Source of the DNA: Hymenobacter coccineus
Lineage (GTDB): Bacteria; Bacteroidota; Bacteroidia; Cytophagales; Hymenobacteraceae
Assembly: GCF_001816125.1 (NCBI RefSeq)
Contig: NZ_MDZA01000210.1
Location: forward strand, 1 to 44,132
DNA length: 44,132 bases
Direction of reading: 5' to 3'
The notes beneath the pieces are model-generated. The model was not told where the DNA came from and ran no database searches. It worked only from the letters and a program-made list of their open reading frames with translations. A program made the translations under genes and the position numbers. Position 1 is the stretch's first letter; every line of letters starts with the position of its first letter. Positions 23,438 to 31,587 of the stretch are shown piece after piece.

Positions 23438-23476
23438 GGGGCAGCACAAGCGTAAGAACAAAAATTCCCGTTAGGG
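23438..23476 (+). mobile_element. Left 39-bp terminal inverted repeat, Tn3-like
   Basis: This matches the inverse of 39121-39159 at 35 of 39 positions. It starts with GGGG and runs through AAGCGTAAGAAC to an inner CCCGTTAGGG. A GGGG start, about 38 bp length and an A-rich centre are features of Tn3-family ends. The bases AAG flank both ends directly, but no 5-bp duplication of the Tn3 kind is seen. It truncates an AraC gene copy on its inner side. Confidence 0.7.
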
Positions 23477-23551
23477 CAGTTGCGCGAGTGGTCGAACAGG
23501 CAGGCGCTCGTGCTGACTGAGTGCACGAAACAACGAATCACGGCTGGCCAT
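23471..23551 (-). pseudogene. N-terminal remnant of an AraC-family gene
   Basis: The 26 codons from the ATG at 23551 (MASRDSLFRALSQHERLP) are a near copy of the start of the AraC gene at 27534, and the flanking DNA matches from about 23499 to 23578 (27491-27571 in the other copy). The homology stops close to the Tn3-like end at 23476, and a stop follows at once. So an element end cut this copy off. Confidence 0.8.
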
Positions 23552-23604
23552 AAAAGGATGCGGGTTTGAGTGGGCGGTCGGTCGGATGACTCTTGTGCTA
23601 CCCC

Positions 23605-24435
23605 TTACATAATCTTCTCCTGCGCGGCCTGGTACACCGTCCGGACGACGGGCTCGAAGCCGAGGCTGCGCGCCAGGGAAGCGTCGCTCATCAGGTACCA
23701 GGGGTTGGCCAGCGGCTCGGCCGAGGCGTCCAGGGGTTTGCCCACCAGCTGCGCCAGCTCGTAGATGGTGGTCGGGGCATCGTCGGCGATGTTCACGATG
23801 CGGCCGTCCAGCTTGCCGGTCAGGGCCAACTGCATCCCCGTGGCGATGTCGCGGTGGTGGATGGTGCTCATGCGCATGGCGGGGTGCCACTTGCCCGCTA
23901 CCGCGTACTTGGGCAAGTCTTCGAGGTGGCCGTCGCCGTCGCCGTACACGAAAGGAAACCGCAGCACGACCCAGTTGAGGCCGCTTTCGCGCACTTCCTT
24001 CTCCGCCGCCACCTTGCTGGCCGGGTAGGCCTGCGGCGGCGTCACGGCATCCGCTTCCCGGCCGGGGTGCCCCTGGTCGTTGCGGTACACGTTGGAGGTG
24101 CTGGCCATGATGAAGCGGGCCGTGGGCGCGTGGGCTTTTACGGCCGCCAGGAGGCCGCGCGTGCCCTCCAGGTTGCTCTTCCAAATCAGGTCCGTGTCCG
24201 GCGTGCGGAACACCGCCGCCAGGTGAATAACGGTAGAAACATCCTGCACCGCTTCGGCCAGCGCGGCCGGGTTGAACAAGTCGCCCACCACGGCCGGCAC
24301 GCCGGCCGGCGCATCCTTGGCGTGGCGCACCAGGATGCGGCAGTTGTGGCCGGCTTCGATAAGCCGCGGGAGCAGACGGGCTCCCACCAGGCCGGTTACG
24401 CCGGTCAGCAGTATTTTTTCGGGTTGGGTGCTCAT
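23605..24435 (-). CDS. NAD(P)-dependent extended SDR / epimerase-like protein
   Basis: A 276-residue protein from the ATG at 24435 (MSTQPEKILLTGVTG). The Gly motif TGVTGLVG is at 11-18; a STSNVYRN strand and an AYPASKVAAE helix supply the Ser, Tyr and Lys positions of extended SDRs. It likely reduces or epimerises a small substrate. An IS-end-like sequence lies 98 bp upstream of its start. It points toward the truncated AraC remnant. Confidence 0.88.
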   Translation of the reverse strand: MSTQPEKILLTGVTGLVGARLLPRLIEAGHNCRILVRHAKDAPAGVPAVVGDLFNPAALAEAVQDVSTVIHLAAVFRTPDTDLIWKSNLEGTRGLLAAVKAHAPTARFIMASTSNVYRNDQGHPGREADAVTPPQAYPASKVAAEKEVRESGLNWVVLRFPFVYGDGDGHLEDLPKYAVAGKWHPAMRMSTIHHRDIATGMQLALTGKLDGRIVNIADDAPTTIYELAQLVGKPLDASAEPLANPWYLMSDASLARSLGFEPVVRTVYQAAQEKIM

Positions 24436-24532
24436 TTTGTGCGTTGGTTTAATTGTGCGCACAAAGTTCGGCGGCCCGGCCGGCCGTAGTGCTGGACGAA
24501 ACCCGGTAAGGTCAGGACAAATCCCGCGAGAA

Positions 24533-24562
24533 GGGTTGTTGTTCAGCAAACAGGGCAAAACC
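24533..24562 (+). repeat. IS-end-like sequence related to the 272-bp element
   Basis: GGGTTGTTGTTCAGCAAA followed by CAGGGCAAAACC matches the left end at 18567 with few changes (one inserted T, then A/C, A/G, T/C). It stands alone between the epimerase start and the end of an AraC gene. It is probably one end of a lost insertion sequence. Confidence 0.55.
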
Positions 24563-24594
24563 GCTGATTCAAGCCGGTACAGTTCGTTTTTCAG

Positions 24595-25503
24595 TCAAGC
24601 AAAAGAGGTTCTAAACGCTAAAGGCGACAGGTTCGTCTTGGCCTTGAACAGCTTGCTGAACGAAGGCACATGCTCGAACCCTAACTCGTAGGCAATTTCG
24701 CTGACGGTCAGACGGGTAGTAGCTAATTTTTCTTTGGCTTTGGCTATCAGCCGGGCGTGAATGTGTTGCTGCGTATTTTGTCCGGTAACGACGCGCAACA
24801 GGTTACTCAAATACTTGGGGGACAGGTGCAGGCAGTCGGCCACGTACCGAACGGTGGGCAAGCCTGTTTCTGTCAAATCAGCGCGGTCGAAGTATTCATG
24901 AAGCAGCATTTCCAATCGTTCGAGCACCTCATGGTTGGCTTTCTCGCGGGTAATAAACTGGCGGTGATAAAACCGGTCCGCGTAATGCAGCAACCCTTCC
25001 ACTTGCGAGACGATAATTTGCTTGCTAAATCGGTCAATGTTGGATTCATACTCCTGCCGAATAGCCACCAGTATGTTCGTAATGGCCGCTTCTTCCCTGG
25101 CCGAAAGAAATAAGGCTTCCCGGAGCGAATAATCCCAAAAATCGTAGTGGTTAATCGTTTTGGCCAGCGGGGTATTCCAGATAAAATCAGGATGCATGTT
25201 TATCACCCATCCTGATTTTTTTACTTCTTTGTCCTTGTTAGCAGTCGAAACGCTGAATACCTGGCTGGGCGACGTGAAATAGAGAATGCCTTCGTTAAAA
25301 TCAAACGGATGCTGCCCGTATTTTACCCTGACGTTCTGCATTCTTTTTACAGAAATAGCGTAAAAATCCAGCGCCATTGTAATGGGCTCCTCGCTATCCA
25401 GCGGCCCAATGTCCCCAATGTCGACTACACTGATAAGCGGATGCAGGGGGGGCGGCACCTTCCAAAACCGATGCAGTTCGCTTATCGTTTTGCAGTGCTT
25501 CAT
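24595..25503 (-). CDS. AraC family transcriptional regulator
   Basis: A 302-residue regulator. The N-terminal half is cupin-like (FNEGILYFTSPSQVFSV), and the C-terminal 100 residues hold two helix-turn-helices (YVADCLHLSPKYLSNLLRVVTG and VSEIAYELGFEHVPSFSKLFKAKT). Its start overlaps the stop of the upstream quinone-oxidoreductase gene by 4 bp, so it is coupled to it and probably controls it. Confidence 0.9.
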   Translation of the reverse strand: MKHCKTISELHRFWKVPPPLHPLISVVDIGDIGPLDSEEPITMALDFYAISVKRMQNVRVKYGQHPFDFNEGILYFTSPSQVFSVSTANKDKEVKKSGWVINMHPDFIWNTPLAKTINHYDFWDYSLREALFLSAREEAAITNILVAIRQEYESNIDRFSKQIIVSQVEGLLHYADRFYHRQFITREKANHEVLERLEMLLHEYFDRADLTETGLPTVRYVADCLHLSPKYLSNLLRVVTGQNTQQHIHARLIAKAKEKLATTRLTVSEIAYELGFEHVPSFSKLFKAKTNLSPLAFRTSFA

Positions 25504-26474
25504 CCCGGTGCGCCTTCTTTTTGCACTTCCAATACCAGCTTGCCCCGCACGCGCCAGGTTTCGCTTTCGCGGTGGGCATCGGCCACCTGGGCCAGCGGAT
25601 AGGCTTGGCTCACGAGGACTTGCACCTGGTTCGCATCAATGAGCTTGGCGATTTCCTGGAGCCACTCCTGCCGGGCCTGGTTAGGGGCCAGCTCGCCGGT
25701 GGCCTGCTTCTGCGCTAGGGCGGCCAGGACGGCCCCGTCAAACGGCGCATCGATGTTAACCGTGACGAAGATGCCGCCCTGCTTCAGGACGGGGACCACC
25801 TTCAGCCGCTCGGCATTGTCGCGCATCGGCGAGGCTTCCATTACCACGTCCACGTCGTGTAGTAGCTCCCCCACTTGCTGGCTGCGGTAGTCCAGCACCT
25901 CGTCGGCTCCCAACTGCTTCACGTAGTCCAGGTTGCCGGCCGATGCGGTGCCGATGACGTACGCGCCCCGGGCTTTGGCAAACTGCACGGCGAAGCCCCC
26001 CACGCCCCCCGAGGCCCCCTGAATGAGCACGCGCTGGCCGGCCTGCACCTTGCCGTGCGCGAAGAGGGCCGTCCAGGCCGTGAGGCCGGCCAGCGGCACC
26101 CCCGCCGCCGCCATAAAGCCAATACTCTCGGGCTTGCGGGCAAACTGGCTGGCTTTGGCCGCGCAATACTCGGCGTAGCTGCCATCGCCGGGAAAATTAG
26201 GAATCCCGTACACGGCGTCGCCTATTTGAAATCCGGTTACCTCGCTGCCGACTTCTTCCACCACCCCGGCCGCATCCCAGCCCAGGGTCAGGGGCAGCGT
26301 CAGATAAGGCCGCAGCACGTCGTTGCCGCCTTCCCGAACCACCCAGTCCACCGGGTTTACGCCGCTGGCGTACACCTTAATTAAAATTTCATCGGCCGCC
26401 GGTACCGGCCGCGCTACTTCTTCCAGTTGCAGGACCTCCGGTCCGCCAAAGGCATGGATTCTAACTGCTTTCAT
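25500..26474 (-). CDS. NADP-dependent quinone/alkenal oxidoreductase (zinc-free MDR family)
   Basis: A 324-residue medium-chain reductase from the ATG at 26474 (MKAVRIHAFGGPEVL). The cofactor loop GASGGVGGFAVQFAK is near residue 155, and YASGVNPVDWVVREG is the typical substrate-side turn. No zinc-binding Cys cluster is present, so it belongs with the quinone oxidoreductase branch. It reduces quinones or unsaturated carbonyls with NADPH. It is the first gene of a two-gene operon with the AraC regulator. Confidence 0.9.
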   Translation of the reverse strand: MKAVRIHAFGGPEVLQLEEVARPVPAADEILIKVYASGVNPVDWVVREGGNDVLRPYLTLPLTLGWDAAGVVEEVGSEVTGFQIGDAVYGIPNFPGDGSYAEYCAAKASQFARKPESIGFMAAAGVPLAGLTAWTALFAHGKVQAGQRVLIQGASGGVGGFAVQFAKARGAYVIGTASAGNLDYVKQLGADEVLDYRSQQVGELLHDVDVVMEASPMRDNAERLKVVPVLKQGGIFVTVNIDAPFDGAVLAALAQKQATGELAPNQARQEWLQEIAKLIDANQVQVLVSQAYPLAQVADAHRESETWRVRGKLVLEVQKEGAPG

Positions 26475-26601
26475 AAGAGGGCATTTCGTTTTTGTTGACG
26501 ATACAAAGGTCGCCCCCGCTTGAAAAACAGATTTAATCAAAACGCCCTTTGTTGTAGTCAAAATGACCAAGCGTGCTAGCTCCTAATACCCGACACGGCT
26601 G

Positions 26602-27534
26602 CTAATTAGTTACGCGCGCATGGTGCGCCCCCACCTTATCAGTAGCCAATTGATGCGCCGAGACGGAGGTTTTACCCTGTTGGTTTATCAACCCCAAGAA
26701 GGTAGCGGCGGTTTGGCCGGTCACTTTTTTAAATAAGCGCGAAAAATAGGCCGGGTCGTGGAAGCCCAGCTCAAACGCCAGCTCCTTCACGGAAGTCCAC
26801 TCCCCGTAGTAGAGCCGACGCTGCGCCTCCAGCATGAGGCGGTTGGTGATGAACTCCTTGGGCGAAAGGCCGGCGTAGTGTTTCACGAGCTGGCACAAGC
26901 TGTCAGGGCTCACGGCCAGCTCGGCGGCAATCTGCCCGACGGTGGGGTGTTCGGTGAGGTTGTCCTCCACGAACACGCCGAATTGGAGGTATTTCGTGAG
27001 CCGCTCATCCGCCGGCTTTTCCGCTGCCGCAAAATACGCTACGTCGATTTCGGTGAACAGGCTATGGAGCTGCACCAAAATGAGTTCCGGGTGGGCATCC
27101 GGCGTGCGCAGCAACCCCGTCAGCAACCCAAAAATAGCGCTGACCCGGGCCGCCGCCGGAGCGGTAAACCGTATTTTTTGTTGATTGAGCGGATTCAGCA
27201 AAAAGGGGTAGTGCCGGGGCAGCCGGGCCAGGCACGCCTGCTGCAAGCCCAGCTTGTAGTACCCGTTGCCGGGCGTGGGAGCTGGCACCTGCCGAACCTG
27301 GTGCGGCAGCGCGAACACCAATTCCTGCGGCGCCACCGCGAATGTTTCCAGGTCCACCTTGAGTTCGGCCGCGCCCTCCCACAGGAAAAAAAAGAAGTAG
27401 TACGACAGCCGGTGCGTCGCCGCATAGGGCGCGGCGGCTTCCGGCGACACGTGACCAAAGCCCGGCGCTACCAGCCGAATGGGCAGGTTCTGATGCTGGC
27501 TGAGCGCCCGAAACAACGAATCACTGCTGGCCAT
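26602..27534 (-). CDS. AraC family transcriptional regulator
   Basis: A 310-residue regulator starting at the ATG at 27534 (MASSDSLFRALSQHQ). It has an N-terminal cupin-like sensor and a C-terminal double helix-turn-helix (TVGQIAAELAVSPDSLCQLVKHY and VKELAFELGFHDPAYFSRLFKKVTG). It stands alone. A truncated second copy of its start is at 23471-23551, so this locus was duplicated at some time. Confidence 0.9.
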   Translation of the reverse strand: MASSDSLFRALSQHQNLPIRLVAPGFGHVSPEAAAPYAATHRLSYYFFFFLWEGAAELKVDLETFAVAPQELVFALPHQVRQVPAPTPGNGYYKLGLQQACLARLPRHYPFLLNPLNQQKIRFTAPAAARVSAIFGLLTGLLRTPDAHPELILVQLHSLFTEIDVAYFAAAEKPADERLTKYLQFGVFVEDNLTEHPTVGQIAAELAVSPDSLCQLVKHYAGLSPKEFITNRLMLEAQRRLYYGEWTSVKELAFELGFHDPAYFSRLFKKVTGQTAATFLGLINQQGKTSVSAHQLATDKVGAHHARVTN

Positions 27535-27594
27535 AAAGGGATGCGGGTTGGAGTGGGCGGTCGGTCGAATGCGCAACTCGTTCGGGTGGCCCCG

Positions 27595-27689
27595 GCAGGC
27601 GGCTGCTTCGCGAGCTGCGAGGGAGCCAGGCCAAACCGGTTTTTAAAGGCAAACGAGAAGTGGGATAACTCCTTAACGTCTTGGTCGAA
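27595..27689 (-). pseudogene. C-terminal remnant of another AraC-family gene
   Basis: On the minus strand, codons from 27689 read DVKELSHFSFAFKNRFGLAP, close to the C-terminal end of the AraC protein at 36544 (DLSHFSFAFKNRFGVAP). A stop lies directly upstream in frame and no N-terminal part is nearby. It is a broken end of a gene, lying before the intact AraC gene at 26602. Confidence 0.7.
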
Positions 27690-27786
27690 CTAGGTAGCCG
27701 ACGGTTTTGGTGCTGTTGGGTAAGCGGAAAATCTGAAGTTAGCCAGCCGGCCCTGGGCGGTCAACGTCCGGGACCGGCGCGGTAGT

Positions 27787-28530
27787 CTAGGGGTTCAACT
27801 GGTGGAAGTAAGCATCCAACTGCTCGCGGCCGGCCAAGCGGCGGGTTTCGGCGCTGCCGTAGCCAATTTCCAGTTCGCCGGCCGCCAGGCGAGCCAGAAC
27901 GCTGTCGGCGAAGGCAGCGAGGGGCTCGCCGTGGGTGTGCTGCCCGGCCCCGCTCAAGTTGGTGTTGACGGCGGGCGGCACGATTTCCACTACCGCCACG
28001 CCAAGCTTGGCGGCCTCGTAGCGCAGCGACTGGGTGAACGAGTGCAGCGCCGCTTTGGTGGCGCAGTACACGGGCGCGGCCGCCCAGGCCGTGAAGGCCA
28101 GCCCCGACGTCACGTTGATAATAGTGGCTCCCGGCTGGCCCTGCAGGTGCTTGAGCAGCAGGGCCGACAGGTGAATGGGCGCGTCGAGGTTGATGGCAAT
28201 TTCTGAGTGCGCCTGCTCCCAGGCGGGCGGCGAGGTGGCCAGTTCGGCCACGGCCACCCGGTTTTGGATGCCCGCGTTGTTGAAGAGTACGTTCAGGCGC
28301 GGGTGCTCGCGCTGCACCCACGCGGCCAGGGCCACGCGCGCGGCCGGCTGGGCCAGGTCGGCGACGTGGGTGAGCAGGCCCGGCACCCGTTGCTGGGCCT
28401 CGCGGAGCTTGTCGGCCCGGCGGCCTACGGCAATGACCTGGCTGCCGGCCGCGAGCAGGCGCTCGGCGAAGGCCAGACCGATACCGGTGGCCCCGCCCGT
28501 GAGCAGTACGGTGTTGTTTGCTAAATTCAT
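27787..28530 (-). CDS. SDR family oxidoreductase (DltE-like)
   Basis: A 247-residue SDR from the ATG at 28530 (MNLANNTVLLTGG). Cofactor motif TGGATGIG at 11-18, NNAG near 84-87, Tyr155-x3-Lys159. The order of features matches DltE-type SDRs of Bacteroidota. Arg37-Arg38 after the second strand favours NADP(H). The 288 bp upstream of it hold no intact gene. Confidence 0.88.
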   Translation of the reverse strand: MNLANNTVLLTGGATGIGLAFAERLLAAGSQVIAVGRRADKLREAQQRVPGLLTHVADLAQPAARVALAAWVQREHPRLNVLFNNAGIQNRVAVAELATSPPAWEQAHSEIAINLDAPIHLSALLLKHLQGQPGATIINVTSGLAFTAWAAAPVYCATKAALHSFTQSLRYEAAKLGVAVVEIVPPAVNTNLSGAGQHTHGEPLAAFADSVLARLAAGELEIGYGSAETRRLAGREQLDAYFHQLNP

Positions 28531-28818
28531 AGAAAGAACAGAGGTGAGAGTTGAAGCCAAACGCCCGGCCAGCATAGCCGAAACGCTTTACGATAAGCAG
28601 CAACTCGGCGTCGAGGAGATTGATTATCCAGCGCTGACGCATCGCCGAAGTCATCCGCTATAAATAGCTGCGCCACCACAGCGTCGTTATCCACGCCACC
28701 CGGCCGCCAATGGGCGCGGTGGCCGTCTGGCCGGCCCTGTCCTTGCGCACCCAGTCAAGGCGATTGACGAGGACGACCAACCGGTAATAGGATGCCTTAT
28801 TGTTGAGTGGGTAAAAAT

Positions 28819-29379
28819 CTAACGACCAATGAAATAAGTGCCGCCGAAAAGTAATTGAGCGAGGCCGAAGACCGCGCCAAAAGTAGTTTTCTTAATGGCA
28901 ATATTGTCGGGTTGACCGGGCGATGTAAACGAGAGGCGGTCGTACCCGATGCTGCCTACGGAGGCGGTGATGCCAAACTTGGGCACCGGCAGGAAAATAA
29001 TGCTCGGCGTAAGGGCCGCGTAAACGCCGCTGCCAGTAGCATCCCCTGCGGGCACAAACTGGCGCTGGTAGCCCACGTCCACGGTGCCCACCACCCCAAA
29101 CTGTTCGCTCAGCATGTGGTAGTACTGCCCAAACGCCCCCACACGCAACAGCGTGGCCGCCTTCGAGGTCACGGTAGTGCTCCCATCAATTTTGGCGAGT
29201 CGGCTGGCCGTCAGGCTGATTTTCAGGCCCAGCGCCGCGTTGTCGGCCACGAAGTAAGCCGCTTGGGGCTTAAAAACGAATTGACTGTAAAAATTCTCGG
29301 TGGTGCGCCCCCCTCGCGAAGAGTCCTCCACTTTATCGGTTGTGCCGCTGTAGCTGATGTCGCCGCCTACGGCAATGGT
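28819..29379 (-). pseudogene. Outer-membrane beta-barrel protein, main part, cut off by a 7-kb insertion
   Basis: The frame encodes a beta-barrel of alternating strands, ending in a Tyr-Phe-Ile-Gly-Arg. Its frame stays open upstream through TIAVGGDISYSGTTDK to the element border at 29379 without a start or signal peptide. The missing N terminus with a signal peptide is at 36402-36482. Removing 29380-36395 and one 6-bp duplication joins the two in frame into a protein of about 213 residues. A GTG at 29331 could give a truncated product, but it would lack an export signal. Confidence 0.88.
29374..29379. repeat. Left copy of a 6-bp target-site duplication (AATGGT)
   Basis: AATGGT at 29374-29379 is repeated at 36396-36401, directly outside each terminal inverted repeat. 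This is what transposition of the intervening unit would leave. Confidence 0.85.
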
Positions 29380-29455
29380 GGCCTTGGTTAAAATTTTGGT
29401 CCAAAAGTCGCATCTGGTTCAAATTTCAAAGGTGGACTATCAAGCATTCCCCACT

Positions 29456-29477
29456 TATATTTGTAAGAACTTACGTA
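29456..29477 (+). promoter_or_regulatory. Promoter minus-7 element and palindromic operator of the MarR gene
   Basis: TATATTTG at 29456-29463 is an exact TAnnTTTG match. The perfect palindrome CTTACGTAAG at 29470-29479 follows at once, overlapping the expected start of transcription. That is where a MarR-type repressor would sit to control its own gene. Confidence 0.6.
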
Positions 29478-29498
29478 AGCTTGTTAGAAACGGAATTG

Positions 29499-30449
29499 AT
29501 GGATTTCTTTGAGCAACTGGGGCCCGCTTCCCTGGGTAGCCGCTTGCGGCGGATGAGCGAACAACTAACGGTGCAATCCGCCGAGGTGTATGCCCTCTAC
29601 CACCTGCCGTTGGAGCCGCGGTGGTTTCCGGTTTTTTACACCGTGGCAGAACAGCCCGGCCAGTCCATTGGCGAACTCGCGCAGCACGTGGGCCACACCC
29701 ACGCGGCGGTCAGCCAGGTAGTGAAGGAATTGGTCAAGCAGGGTTTAGTTACCGCGGAGCGCGGGGCGGCCGACCTGCGACGCAGCGTCATTCGCCCAAC
29801 TGAAAAAGGAGCGGCCCTGTGGCCTGCGCTGCAAGCGCAGGCCGCCGACGTGCGCCAGGCTACCGACGCGCTGCTGGCCGAAACCCGCCACAACCTCTGG
29901 CTGGCCATTGGCGAGGCCGAGCACGCGCTCTCGCGCCGCGACCTGCCGAGCCGCGTGAAGGCCGTTCGGGACCGGCGCGTGGGGCACGAAATAGAATTGT
30001 TGGCCTACGCGTCGGAGTACCAAGCCGATTTCAAGCGCCTCAACCTGCAGTGGATTGAGCGGTATTTTCGCGTGGAGCCCGCCGATTTGCGGGCGCTCGA
30101 CCACCCGGAAGAATACATTCTGGCACGGGGCGGCTACATTGCGCTGGCGGCGTATCAAGGCACCATTGTGGGGGCCTGTGCCCTCCTCAGAATGGACGCG
30201 CACACCTACGAGCTGGCCAAAATGGCGGTGGCGCCCGACGCGCAGGGCCTGGGCATCGGCCTCCGTTTGGGCCAGGCCGTGGTGGCCAAAGCGCGCGCCC
30301 TGGGGGCCACCCGCCTGTACCTGGAAAGCAACACCCGGCTCGGCCCGGCGCTGAACCTGTACTACAAGCTCGGCTTTCAAAAAACCGTCGCGGGCACCCC
30401 TTCGCCTTACGAGCGGTGCAACATCCAGATGGAACTCTTCCTTACGTAA
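29499..30449 (+). CDS. MarR-type regulator fused to a GNAT acetyltransferase
   Basis: A 316-residue protein from the ATG at 29499 (MDFFEQLGP); a TTG at 29481 would add six residues. Residues 25-140 are a MarR winged helix (SIGELAQHVGHTHAAVSQVVKELVKQGLV, with a basic wing). Residues 160-316 are a GNAT fold with the acetyl-CoA loop DAQGLGIGLRL. This two-domain layout is found in several bacterial phyla; the acetylated substrate is unknown. It is followed by the DUF2000 gene after 12 bp. Confidence 0.88.
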   Translation: MDFFEQLGPASLGSRLRRMSEQLTVQSAEVYALYHLPLEPRWFPVFYTVAEQPGQSIGELAQHVGHTHAAVSQVVKELVKQGLVTAERGAADLRRSVIRPTEKGAALWPALQAQAADVRQATDALLAETRHNLWLAIGEAEHALSRRDLPSRVKAVRDRRVGHEIELLAYASEYQADFKRLNLQWIERYFRVEPADLRALDHPEEYILARGGYIALAAYQGTIVGACALLRMDAHTYELAKMAVAPDAQGLGIGLRLGQAVVAKARALGATRLYLESNTRLGPALNLYYKLGFQKTVAGTPSPYERCNIQMELFLT

Positions 30450-30461
30450 AAAATCAAGCGC

Positions 30462-30872
30462 ATGTACGACCACAAAATTGCCATTTTGTTGAGCGGCGAC
30501 CTGCTGGAGTGGCAAAAACTCAACGTCACGGCGTTTTTAAGCAGCGCGATTGCGATTCAATTTCCGGAAACGCACGGGCAGGCGTTTGTCACCGCCTCCG
30601 GCTCGACGTTCTTGCCCTTCCTCAAGCACCCGGTGCTCGTGTACCGCGCCGACACTTCGGCCGATGTGCGCAAGGCCTTCGAGCGGGCGCGGGAACGCGG
30701 GGTGCGGTTGGGTATCTACCCCCGGCCCTTGTTTGCCACTAAAAACGAGGCGGAGAACCTGGCGATTATTGCCGGCCTGCCCGATGCTGAGCTGGACCTG
30801 GTGGGCATTGTCATGTACGGAGAAAACAAGCAAGTAGACAAAGCACTGAAGGGCTTAAAATTCCACCCATGA
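30462..30872 (+). CDS. DUF2000 family protein
   Basis: A 136-residue protein (MYDHKIAILLSGDLLEWQKLN). The pattern of the strand IAILLSGDL, a helix with NVTAFL, the YRADTSADVRKAFERA segment and a closing VDKALKGLKFH is that of DUF2000, which resembles peptidyl-tRNA hydrolase 2 in fold. No function is established. It lies 12 bp behind the MarR-GNAT gene and is very likely in its operon. Confidence 0.82.
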   Translation: MYDHKIAILLSGDLLEWQKLNVTAFLSSAIAIQFPETHGQAFVTASGSTFLPFLKHPVLVYRADTSADVRKAFERARERGVRLGIYPRPLFATKNEAENLAIIAGLPDAELDLVGIVMYGENKQVDKALKGLKFHP

Positions 30873-31139
30873 GGTCTAATGGCCGTTTCCGTGCCTCCTT
30901 CGCCGTTCTCAAAGCAGTGTATGGGTCAGGTGTGGCTTTGGGACGAATCTCTCAACCAAAGCCAGTACTTCGACACGGCGGCGTTGGGCGCGGTTGGATT
31001 GGGCCTTGCTAAAAAGGGTGGTTTCAAAGGCACATTTGGCGCTGCGGGGGAGCCTTCTTCGGGCGCCTCCCCCTCCTCAGCAAGCAACGCCCCAAAGAAA
31101 GCCAGCCCCTTTGCAAGCAGAGGGGGTTGGCCGCGCCGG

Positions 31140-31385
31140 CTACGCGAAGGATGTCTTGGCGGTGGGGGTGGTTACCCCGGTTACCCCGGGCAGGTCGGCC
31201 AAGAGCAGTTCCACTTGGCCCGGTTGCAGACGGGCGCTGGTGATGCGAATTCCGGCCGGACTTTGGAGGCAGAGCTCGGCCCCCGACCGCACCAGCCAGC
31301 CCTTGGTCAGCAGCCCCTGCGCCGCGGCGGCAGCATCGGGCAGCGTGCGGAATGGAGCAACCGTTGTCGGCTGTCTGGGGCCAGC
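31140..31385 (-). pseudogene. C-terminal remnant of a MocR-type / PLP aminotransferase gene
   Basis: On the minus strand the codons read FRTLPDAAAAAQGLLTKGW, then SPAGIRITSARL and VELLLADL, before a stop at 31140. That is the end of MocR-family or other class I PLP-dependent proteins. Upstream of about 31385 the similarity stops and there is no start or PLP-lysine region. The rest of 30873-31587 holds no intact gene that I can support. Confidence 0.6.
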
Positions 31386-31587
31386 GGATGGGCACGAGAA
31401 TTCCGGCCCTGAAGCTTGCTACTTCGTTGGCCGCGCAACGTTAAGCTCACTCGGGGTACATTTTTGCAAGCCGAACCAAAGGGAGCGGCCCATGTTGCCG
31501 AAAGTGGGCGGCCCTGGCGAACGCAAGCCTCAAAAATATTCCGAACAACATGCTACGCCAGTCAATCGTAAATCGCTCATATTCAAT

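Noticed and set aside
28658..28822. Minus-strand frame reading NNKASYYRLVVLVNRLDWVR up to a stop at 28658
   Set aside because: It looks partly like coding sequence but has no start and runs into the end of the outer-membrane gene in another frame; at most a gene remnant, so I did not list it.
30879..31412. 177-residue plus-strand frame
   Set aside because: Gly/Ser/Pro-rich composition and a better-supported gene remnant on the opposite strand show it is a shadow frame.
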